The translations under genes were made by a program, and so were the position numbers. Of a stretch of 14,204 bases of DNA, positions 1 through 6,121 are shown in pieces. Below the pieces are notes generated by a model, which did not search any database, was not told the origin of the DNA, and saw nothing but the letters and a program-made list of their open reading frames with translations. How positions within the stretch are numbered: the stretch's first letter is position 1; every line of letters starts with the position of its first letter. Source of the DNA: Alphaproteobacteria bacterium (GTDB taxonomy: Bacteria > Pseudomonadota > Alphaproteobacteria > Micavibrionales > Micavibrionaceae); assembly GCA_002701555.1 (NCBI GenBank), contig NZVS01000025.1:1-14204 (forward strand), given 5' to 3'.

Positions 1-551
1 GGAAAACATCCCTGGGTTTTTATCTGGCTGAGAAGTTTAAGATGGAGGCGTATAATCTTCCTTTGGAAGCTCTACTGTCTGACAGTCCCATGGTTTCTGC
101 TGAGCAAAAGCTGCGTAGTGCCTTTACAGCAGCGGCTGATGATAATGGATTATTAATACTGGAAAATGCCGGGGCCTTATCCATGGATGGACGCAGTCTA
201 GAAAAACTGGATCCGCGTTTGACAAAAATGTTAACAGAACGTATGAGCAAACACCGCAAACCAGTGGTTATTATTGCAAACGAAGATGCTAGCGACACGA
301 CAGCTGATTTTGAAAAGCTTATGGACAAAACTATTAACTTTAAGGCGCTGTCTTCCGATCAGGCAAGTCGTGTAGCAAGAAGCTTTACAGGCGAGGAAAT
401 AGATACGTCCGCTCTCCCTAAAAATGTAGTCGTAGGTGACTTTGCCACTGTCGCATCTACTGAGAAAAAAGGACTTGTGAAAGGCTCTGTTGTGGAGCAG
501 GTTAAAGCACTGTCGGAGTTGAAAACCGAGAGAAGAGGCATAGGTTTTTAA
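1..551 (+). CDS. AAA+ type ATPase, C-terminal part (5' end outside window)
   Basis: The reading frame is open from the left edge (first full codon at base 3), so the gene starts upstream and only about 182 codons are visible. The first residues, following a split codon ending in GG, read (G)KTS, which fits the end of a Walker A P-loop. About 50 residues on comes a hydrophobic strand LLILEN at 150-167, where a Walker B motif (hhhhDE) is expected. It is followed by a sensor-1-like strand VVIIAN (264-281) and a helical lid region. The extreme C-terminus reads RRGIGF, resembling the R-x-IGF tail that I recall from a group of proteobacterial AAA ATPases. The Walker B acidic pair is E-N instead of D-E, and the usual arginine-finger stretch reads MDKTINF (321-341) with no Arg, so hydrolysis may be impaired. 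Family placement comes from motif order only; the specific function is unknown. Confidence 0.6.
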   Translation, partial: KTSLGFYLAEKFKMEAYNLPLEALLSDSPMVSAEQKLRSAFTAAADDNGLLILENAGALSMDGRSLEKLDPRLTKMLTERMSKHRKPVVIIANEDASDTTADFEKLMDKTINFKALSSDQASRVARSFTGEEIDTSALPKNVVVGDFATVASTEKKGLVKGSVVEQVKALSELKTERRGIGF

Positions 552-610
552 TTTTCTTGCTATAAGATTTAAACAAGCGCATATTTAAAACATTCACCAG
601 TCAAACGGGA

Positions 611-2293
611 GTGATTTATAAGGTGTTCAAAATATCCGGACAGGCCAATATCGTCATCATTTTCTTGATAGCCATTGGTATACTTTTTCTGAACGCCTAC
701 TATATTTACCAATCAATAGATCGTATGAAAAACCAGGCAGTCTGGGTTGCTGATACCCAAGAACTGATTGGTGGGCTGGAAGAATTAGTGTCCTATGTGA
801 AGGATATACAGTCAGCACCACGTGGTTATGTAATAACAGGACAAAAAGATTATTTAACCTCATATCATAACGCCATCCCTGATATTAAGGCTACGGTTGC
901 TAGGTTGGATGCGTTTATTCCCGATAATACTCAACAACAGTTACGTTTTAGCGAATTAAGGCGTGAAATAGATAAGCGTCTGCAAATATCAGAAAATCTT
1001 ATAGAAATTTACGATGAAAAGGGTGAAGGCGAAGCTTTTGCTTTCGTTTCCAGTGGTTTAGGTAAAATGGAAATGGAAAGGATACGTAGCCTTGCTGGAG
1101 ACATGATTTCCGATGAAAAGAACCTTTTAACAATCCGCGAGCATAACCTTGCTTTAGCTGTCGATAAAACGCTGGTTAATGGTTTTTTTGCATTTGCACT
1201 ATCAGTTTTCACATTAGTCATTTTATTTGTGCTGATTTTTATGATCTCTTTAAAGCGAAAAAGAGCGGAAAAAGAGGCGGAACAAGCTCTGCACGAAATT
1301 AGCGAGCTGCTAGAGGAAAATAGGCTTATAGGGATGCTTTCTGAGTATCTTCAAACTTGCCAGCAATTAGATGAGGCTTATAAAATTATTGAAACACACC
1401 TTCCAGAAATCCTTCCCGAAACCAGTGGAGCGGTTTATCGAATGGCAAACTCTAAAAATCTGGTTCGGCGTGAAATATCGTGGGGTGAGAATATTCCCGA
1501 AAGTGAAAGTTTTCAACCGAGAGAGTGTTGGGCTCTTAGGCGCGGACATGAACATAAATATAGTTTTGGTAAAACCGAACCGCGTTGCCCGCACGATAGT
1601 GGCGGAGAGGTTAAAACATCGCTATGCCTACCGATGCAGGCACATGGTGAAATTGTCGGTCTTTTCTATGTCACAAGTCACGCCCACGACAGTTTAAATA
1701 AAATAAAGAGACAGACAGCAACACGGGTGAGCGAACAAATATCTTTGGCCACATCCAATTTGGAGCTTCAGGAAACACTTCGGGAGCAGTCTACTAAAGA
1801 CCCACTTACAGGTCTTTTTAACCGCCGTTATTTTGAGGATACTTTTGAAAGAGAAGTTGCGAGGGCCGAAAGATCTGGTGAGCCGCTAAGTCTTCTTGTT
1901 TTGGATATAGATCATTTTAAAAGATACAACGATACGATGGGTCATGAAGCTGGGGATGTCCTCTTAAATGCTTTTGCAAAAACACTTTTGAGTAAAACTC
2001 GCAAGGAAGATGTGGCTGTTAGATATGGTGGGGAGGAGTTTTTGTTTTTAATGACTAAAGCGGATATAAAGTTCGCCGAAAAACGTGCAAAGGAAATTTG
2101 TAAAACAGTTAAAGACATGGACGTAACTCATAAGCAAGAATCTATAGGGCGAGTAACAGTTTCAATAGGTGTTTCTTCTTATCCTGAATCGGGGAAAAAC
2201 TTGAATGAGTTACTAAATGCTGCTGACAAAGCACTTTATAAAGCCAAGGCAGATGGCCGTGACCGTGTTGTTGTGGCCAAAAAATCCAAATAG
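611..2293 (+). CDS. Membrane diguanylate cyclase: CHASE3-like sensor, GAF, GGDEF (GGEEF)
   Basis: The protein should make cyclic di-GMP from two GTP at the inner membrane. Helix 1 spans about residues 13-35. A helical periplasmic region (37-185) contains SAPRGYVITG, typical of CHASE3-type sensors. Helix 2 is at about 190-212, followed by a charged helix to about 237. A GAF-like domain (about 238-385) carries CWALRRG (C306), RCPH (C326, H328) and LCLPM (C339). The GGDEF domain starts near DPLTGLFNRRYF (397-408) and has active-site GGEEF at 473-477. An intact inhibitory-site RxxD (R464-D467) lies five residues before it, so catalysis with product feedback is expected. The start used is GTG 611. 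GTG 623, in the same frame, sits better behind GGGAG (608-612) and would remove only four residues. Receiver and HPt-like genes follow, suggesting one signalling unit. The signal sensed is unknown. Confidence 0.93.
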   Translation: MIYKVFKISGQANIVIIFLIAIGILFLNAYYIYQSIDRMKNQAVWVADTQELIGGLEELVSYVKDIQSAPRGYVITGQKDYLTSYHNAIPDIKATVARLDAFIPDNTQQQLRFSELRREIDKRLQISENLIEIYDEKGEGEAFAFVSSGLGKMEMERIRSLAGDMISDEKNLLTIREHNLALAVDKTLVNGFFAFALSVFTLVILFVLIFMISLKRKRAEKEAEQALHEISELLEENRLIGMLSEYLQTCQQLDEAYKIIETHLPEILPETSGAVYRMANSKNLVRREISWGENIPESESFQPRECWALRRGHEHKYSFGKTEPRCPHDSGGEVKTSLCLPMQAHGEIVGLFYVTSHAHDSLNKIKRQTATRVSEQISLATSNLELQETLREQSTKDPLTGLFNRRYFEDTFEREVARAERSGEPLSLLVLDIDHFKRYNDTMGHEAGDVLLNAFAKTLLSKTRKEDVAVRYGGEEFLFLMTKADIKFAEKRAKEICKTVKDMDVTHKQESIGRVTVSIGVSSYPESGKNLNELLNAADKALYKAKADGRDRVVVAKKSK

Positions 2294-2312
2294 GGGATAT
2301 AAAAAATTAATT

Positions 2313-2354
2313 ATGCCTGAAAAAAATAATTCAGTTAAAATAGAAACTAAATGA
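2313..2354 (+). other. Possible 13-codon leader ORF before the response regulator
   Basis: ATG at 2313 opens a 13-codon frame (MPEKNNSVKIETK) whose TGA at 2352-2354 overlaps the ATG of the response regulator (2351) in an ATGA arrangement. The regulator's own start has no clear Shine-Dalgarno sequence, so translational coupling from this mini-frame is conceivable. Against it, the only purine-rich stretch (GGGGA near 2293-2297) lies about 15 bases upstream, which is rather far. The segment is also AT-rich, where short frames arise by chance. A weak hairpin (CTGAA 2317-2321 with TTCAG 2330-2334) lies inside it. Confidence 0.15.
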
Positions 2355-2914
2355 CACTACTACACAAAAGTAATTATGGGACATTAAGAAATTTTACAGT
2401 CCTGGTCGTGGAAGATTACGGTTTTATGGCAGACCTAATATCTTCTATGTTACGAGAGTTTGGTATAGGTAAAATTCTTATTGCTGAAAACGGAGAAGAT
2501 GCGAAGGATCTAATAAGGTTTAATGCATCAGGAAGCAGTGATACAAAACCAATGGATATTGTTCTTACTGATTGGCTTATGCCTGAGGTAAGTGGCGTTG
2601 AGTTACTGAAATGGATACGTTCGTCCGAGAAGGACAATATACGTTTCTTACCTGTCGTACTTTTAAGTGCATATACAAGTGAGAAAGTAGTTTCAGTTGC
2701 AAGAGATAACGGTGCTAACGAGGCAATCGTAAAACCGGTCTCCGGTAAAATGCTTGCCGATAGAATACTCCATATTGTAAACCATCCACGTGCTTTTGTG
2801 AAAACACCTGATTTCTTTGGTCCCGATCGTAGGCGCAAAGATAAAGTTTATGAGAGTGAAGATAGAAGGAAACTAACATCGCAGGATGTGAAAACACATA
2901 ATGAACAGCTCTGA
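2351..2914 (+). CDS. Single-domain response regulator (CheY-like receiver) with GPDRRR tail
   Basis: This is a cytoplasmic phospho-receiver without a DNA-binding output domain. Residues about 14-140 form the receiver: acidic pair E21-D22, phospho-acceptor D74 in LTDWLMPE, switch residue S106 in LLSAYT, and K128 in the VKP motif. All catalytic receiver positions are present, so it should be phosphorylated by a histidine kinase, none of which lies in the window. The tail (about 141-187) contains FFGPDRRRK, an extension I associate with alphaproteobacterial lone receivers, probably used for partner binding. It lies 57 bases after the diguanylate cyclase and overlaps the HPt-like gene by 14 bases, so the two small proteins are probably co-translated. 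The start at 2351 has no strong ribosome-binding site; it is kept because it gives a full receiver domain. Confidence 0.9.
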   Translation: MTLLHKSNYGTLRNFTVLVVEDYGFMADLISSMLREFGIGKILIAENGEDAKDLIRFNASGSSDTKPMDIVLTDWLMPEVSGVELLKWIRSSEKDNIRFLPVVLLSAYTSEKVVSVARDNGANEAIVKPVSGKMLADRILHIVNHPRAFVKTPDFFGPDRRRKDKVYESEDRRKLTSQDVKTHNEQL

Positions 2915-3407
2915 TAACAAAATAGAACTTTATAACAGGGTCAATAGGCTCAAGCTTAAGGCCGGTCTATCGCATACCGATCCTAATGCAAAGCTTCGAA
3001 TTGACCCTTCCACAATTGATAAAGCCGATAGCATTATCGAGAAAAAGGCAGAGGCATATCCAGTCGAGGTTAAACGGGTGTTGAAAGTGTTAGATAATAA
3101 TTGGGCCAAGGCACAGTCGGGCGATAGACAATCCGTTCCAATGTTAATGGAAAAGATATACCATAATGCAAACCAGATTAAGGATCTCGCATCTACATTT
3201 AACTATCCACTAATGCAACATTTCGGAATATCATTAAGGGAGTTTGTGGAGAAAATAGATATTAACAAGGGTGCTCACAGGACAATTGTAGAAGCACATA
3301 TTGATGTTATGTGGGTTGTGCTTAATGAAAATGTACATGATGAAGGTGACGAGCGTGCCCAAAAACTAAAATCGCTTGTTCAAAAAGCAATTAATAAATA
3401 TTCATAA
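2901..3407 (+). CDS. HPt-like helical protein, phospho-acceptor His apparently replaced
   Basis: This 168-residue soluble, mostly helical protein has no signal peptide or membrane segment. Residues about 80-150 resemble the alphaproteobacterial HPt-like proteins that pair with lone receivers. The recognisable block is KDLASTFNYPLMQHFGISL (94-112), close to the usual (H)DxKGQGxxFGYPL pattern. A second helix, RTIVEAHIDVMWVVL (127-141), matches the helix that normally closes the bundle. Aligned by eye, the position normally occupied by the phosphorylated His is N91 (in NANQIKDLA), while H88 lies one turn earlier. The protein may therefore be a non-phosphorylatable pseudo-HPt, or it may use H88. 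The first ~55 residues are charged and unassigned. It overlaps the receiver gene by 14 bases, so the two products likely act together. Assignment is by motif resemblance, not by search. Confidence 0.6.
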   Translation: MNSSDNKIELYNRVNRLKLKAGLSHTDPNAKLRIDPSTIDKADSIIEKKAEAYPVEVKRVLKVLDNNWAKAQSGDRQSVPMLMEKIYHNANQIKDLASTFNYPLMQHFGISLREFVEKIDINKGAHRTIVEAHIDVMWVVLNENVHDEGDERAQKLKSLVQKAINKYS

Positions 3408-3420
3408 AGGTTTATAACAA

Positions 3421-4152
3421 ATGTTTGAGTTTCTCTTGGATCCCTCTGCGTGGGCAGCGCTGGTAACGCTTACTGTTCTCGAAATCGTGCTGGGTATCGA
3501 TAATATTATTCTTATAGCGATATTGGCTGATAAACTTCCTGAAAAACAACGCCCTAAGGCGCGAAAGATCGGTCTAGCAGCGGCCCTTGTAACAAGAATC
3601 CTGCTCTTATCAATTGTATTTATGATTGCTCATATAATGGTGCCTTTATTTACGTTATTTGGGCATGAATATACAATACGTGACCTAATACTTATCATGG
3701 GGGGATTATTTTTGCTCGCTAAAGGAACGGCAGAAATTCATGAGAAAATAGAAGGTGACGGGCTGGAAAACAAAGCAAAAGTAAAATCACACTCTTTTTC
3801 TTTCGTTATCATACAAATTGCACTTATGGATATTGTTTTCTCTTTTGATAGTGTGATAACAGCCATAGGTATAGCAGACCACATAGAAGTTATGATTATT
3901 GCTATAATGCTTTCTATAATTGTTATGGTTTTGGCTGTAGATTGGATCAGCGAATTTATTAATTCTAATCCGACCCTTAAGGTTCTGGCGATGAGCTATA
4001 TGCTTTTAATAGGTCTGGTTCTAATAGGAGAGGGTGTTGGTCAGCATATTCCTAAAGGTTACTTGTATTTTGCGATGGGTTTTTCGTTTGGGGTAGAGCT
4101 GATAAATATGGCCGTTCGTAAGAATAAATCTAGGCTCGCAATTAAAGACTAA
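3421..4152 (+). CDS. TerC-family integral membrane protein
   Basis: This 243-residue inner-membrane protein has about seven hydrophobic segments. Two internally related acidic membrane motifs define the family: LEIVLGIDNIIL with E21, D27 and N28, and MDIVFSFDSVITA with D137 and D143. A hydrophilic loop (about 103-123) separates the halves. TerC/YgdQ/YoaE-type proteins are associated with tellurite resistance and, in several bacteria, with metal (notably manganese) efflux or metal loading of exported proteins; the substrate of this one cannot be told from sequence. Length fits the short YgdQ-like form without CBS or CorC domains. AAAGG about ten bases before the ATG supports the start. It lies 13 bases after the HPt-like gene, so it may share that transcript, although no functional link to signalling is evident. 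Confidence 0.9.
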   Translation: MFEFLLDPSAWAALVTLTVLEIVLGIDNIILIAILADKLPEKQRPKARKIGLAAALVTRILLLSIVFMIAHIMVPLFTLFGHEYTIRDLILIMGGLFLLAKGTAEIHEKIEGDGLENKAKVKSHSFSFVIIQIALMDIVFSFDSVITAIGIADHIEVMIIAIMLSIIVMVLAVDWISEFINSNPTLKVLAMSYMLLIGLVLIGEGVGQHIPKGYLYFAMGFSFGVELINMAVRKNKSRLAIKD

Positions 4153-4245
4153 GCTGCGAACAAGTCCTTAAAGAAATTCTTGTAATCCTGCAGTTTGCAA
4201 GGTATAAGGGCTATATTCTAATTAAAACATGAAGTAACATTAACT

Positions 4246-4638
4246 ATGGCAAAATTGCAAAAACCAATAAATGCTATTGTTGTGCTCTCAGAGCTCAGCC
4301 ATATTTTTTGTTGCGGGCTGCCTGCTTTGTTTTCTTTTTTAAGTCTTTTAAGCGGTCTTGGTGTTAGTGCTTTAATGCCTTCCTCTTTCGAAACGCTTCA
4401 TCATTTTATGCATGAGTGGGAAGTTCCTATGCTTATGGTATCCGGATTTATACTTGTCGTAGGCTGGGTACTTCACAAGATTTCAAAAAACATGGACTGT
4501 GTAAGCGACGGGTGTGCCCATCCTCCCTGTGGCCCTGTCAAAAAGAAATCCAATAAAGTTCTTGTTTTTGCCACATTGCTTTATCTTGGTAATCTTGTTT
4601 TTTATACAACATTCCATAGTGACCTCAGCCTATTTTAA
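4246..4638 (+). CDS. Small Cys/His-rich membrane protein, MerC-like
   Basis: This 130-residue protein has about three hydrophobic helices (roughly 9-44, 60-77 and 103-122). The first carries SHIFCCGLP with H19, C22 and C23, an arrangement typical of heavy-metal membrane proteins such as MerC/MerT-type carriers. The loop between helices 2 and 3 holds a second cluster, C85, C90, H92 and C95 (DCVSDGCAHPPCGP), which looks like a thiol metal site. A role in binding or moving a soft metal ion is an inference; no mer operon, MerR regulator or reductase is present. It lies 93 bases after the TerC-like gene on the same strand. Neither a strong ribosome-binding site nor a clear promoter is visible. The gene is real by frame length, hydrophobic pattern and position, but the family name is tentative. 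Confidence 0.7.
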   Translation: MAKLQKPINAIVVLSELSHIFCCGLPALFSFLSLLSGLGVSALMPSSFETLHHFMHEWEVPMLMVSGFILVVGWVLHKISKNMDCVSDGCAHPPCGPVKKKSNKVLVFATLLYLGNLVFYTTFHSDLSLF

Positions 4639-4673
4639 TGCATAAACTTACAATAAATACGAAACTTGGCGTA

Positions 4674-4679
4674 TATAAT
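4674..4679 (+). promoter_or_regulatory. Possible -10 element upstream of the DEAD-box helicase gene
   Basis: A perfect TATAAT lies 38 bases before the helicase ATG, in the 79-base gap after the Cys/His-rich membrane protein. No good -35 box sits at the usual 16-18 base spacing; the nearest TTACAA-like sequence (4648-4653) is 20 bases away. The surroundings are AT-rich, so a chance match is possible. Confidence 0.3.
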
Positions 4680-4717
4680 ATGCTTACTAAAAATCCTATT
4701 GAGAAACCGAAATATTA

Positions 4718-6040
4718 ATGACATCTGAAAAGACTTTTGAAGATTTAGGGCTTTCACCTGAAACCCTCAAGGCTATTAAGGAAAAAGGCTATACCCATCC
4801 CACTCCAATCCAAGGCCAAGCTATTCCCGCAATATTAATGATGCGGGATGTAATTGGGTTGGCTCAAACCGGCACTGGAAAAACAGGAGGATTCACCCTT
4901 CCTATGATTGAAGTTCTTGCGAACGGTCGCGCAAGAAGTCGTATGCCACGCTCTCTTGTACTTGCACCTACGCGCGAACTTGCAGCCCAGGTGGGGGAGA
5001 ACTTTGACCTCTATGGAAAATATCACGACCTTAGCAAGGCGCTTCTGGTCGGCGGATCTTCCATGAACGAGCAGATTAAAAAACTGGAGAAGGGCGTGGA
5101 TGTCTTGATCGCAACTCCCGGGAGGTTGATAGACCTTTTTGAGCGCGGGCAAATTCTCCTTAATGATATAAAGGTTTTGGTTATTGACGAGGCCGACAGA
5201 ATGCTTGATATGGGTTTTATACCTGATATTGAAAAAATCGTTTCGGTCCTGCCCTTTAATCGCCAGACATTGCTGTTTTCTGCAACTATGCCTGACGAAA
5301 TAGCCCGTCTTTCAAAGAAATTTTTATCAAACCCAAAAACTGTATCGGTTGCCCCGGCCGCTTCTCCCGCAGAACGTGTTGACCAGAAAATGGTTTGGGT
5401 TTCACAAAAAGAAAAAGAAACTGTGCTTTGCAATCTTCTTGATGAAAGAGATGTGAAAACAGCCTTCATCTTTTGTAATCGCAAACGCGATGTTGACAAT
5501 TTGGCGCGTTCTTTAAAAAAGAAAAAATACGATGCACGCCCACTTCATGGGGACATGGCGCAAAAATATAGAAATGAAACACTCGATGCTTTTAAAAAAG
5601 GGGAAGTACGTTTGCTTGTTTGTTCTGACGTGGCAGCCAGAGGTTTAGATGTTGATGAAGTGAGCCATGTTTTTAACTACGATGTACCGTACCACCCAGA
5701 TGATTATGTTCACAGAATAGGCCGTACAGGACGAGCTGGAAGATCAGGTGAGGCCTGGATGTTGGCAACTCATTCCGATGAGAAATATATCGAGACAATA
5801 GAGAAAAATATCCAAAGGAAAGTGCCTGTTGTTAAATCTTCCGATATATCCGAGCAATCAGATGATAGTTCTGATGGAAGTGCAAAAGGCAATACGTCTA
5901 AGACCAAAACTAAAAACAGAAATACCAACTCTAAAAAACATCAAAATAAAAAAACCGAAAGCCAGCAATCCGCGCCTAATCAACCTGCAAATGATAAAGG
6001 AAAAGGTTTTGAGGGTGATGTACCGGCTTTTTTCCGTTAA
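4718..6040 (+). CDS. rhlE: DEAD-box ATP-dependent RNA helicase, RhlE type
   Basis: This enzyme unwinds or remodels RNA duplexes using ATP in the cytoplasm, usually in ribosome assembly, RNA decay or cold adaptation. All core motifs are present in order: Q-motif region (FEDLGL near 7-12, PTPIQ near 28-32), motif I AQTGTGKT (49-56), PTREL, TPGR, motif II DEAD (157-160), motif III SAT (188-190), ARGLD, and motif VI HRIGRTGRAG (332-341). After the core comes a low-complexity tail (about 372-430) rich in Ser, Asn, Lys, Thr and Gln, probably disordered and RNA-binding, ending in DVPAFFR. That end resembles the VPAF tail of alphaproteobacterial RhlE proteins. At 440 residues the length is normal. 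A weak GAGAAA (4701-4706) precedes the ATG. The symbol is by subfamily resemblance; other DEAD-box paralogues are the main alternative. Confidence 0.88.
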   Translation: MTSEKTFEDLGLSPETLKAIKEKGYTHPTPIQGQAIPAILMMRDVIGLAQTGTGKTGGFTLPMIEVLANGRARSRMPRSLVLAPTRELAAQVGENFDLYGKYHDLSKALLVGGSSMNEQIKKLEKGVDVLIATPGRLIDLFERGQILLNDIKVLVIDEADRMLDMGFIPDIEKIVSVLPFNRQTLLFSATMPDEIARLSKKFLSNPKTVSVAPAASPAERVDQKMVWVSQKEKETVLCNLLDERDVKTAFIFCNRKRDVDNLARSLKKKKYDARPLHGDMAQKYRNETLDAFKKGEVRLLVCSDVAARGLDVDEVSHVFNYDVPYHPDDYVHRIGRTGRAGRSGEAWMLATHSDEKYIETIEKNIQRKVPVVKSSDISEQSDDSSDGSAKGNTSKTKTKNRNTNSKKHQNKKTESQQSAPNQPANDKGKGFEGDVPAFFR

Positions 6041-6063
6041 AACCCGTTGTCTCTATTGACTTT

Positions 6064-6111
6064 TTAGGTGCTTTGACGGCAAACTGATCAAAGTCTTTAG
6101 TTCCTACCTAA
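6064..6111 (+). promoter_or_regulatory. Nested inverted repeats in the leader of lptD
   Basis: In the 81-base gap between the helicase and lptD, TTAGGT (6064-6069) pairs with ACCTAA (6106-6111). Inside it, CTTTGA (6071-6076) pairs with TCAAAG (6088-6093) around an 11-base loop. The structure ends ten bases before the lptD ATG, which itself has no visible Shine-Dalgarno sequence. It is not followed by a T run, so a simple terminator is unlikely. A leader structure or protein-binding site is possible, but the stems are short. Confidence 0.25.
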
Positions 6112-6121
6112 TGCATCCAAA

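Noticed and set aside
568..589. TTTAAA repeated twice between the ATPase and cyclase genes, reminiscent of a CtrA box (TTAA-N7-TTAA).
   Set aside because: The two TTAA cores are 12 bases apart instead of 7, and such words are common in AT-rich gaps.
4153..4245. Inverted words ACAAG and CTTGT after the TerC-like gene, considered as a terminator.
   Set aside because: The five-base arms are separated by about 14 bases and no T run follows.
5829..6059. Second + strand frame overlapping the helicase tail.
   Set aside because: It is an out-of-frame reading of the low-complexity tail, without a ribosome-binding site or recognisable domain.
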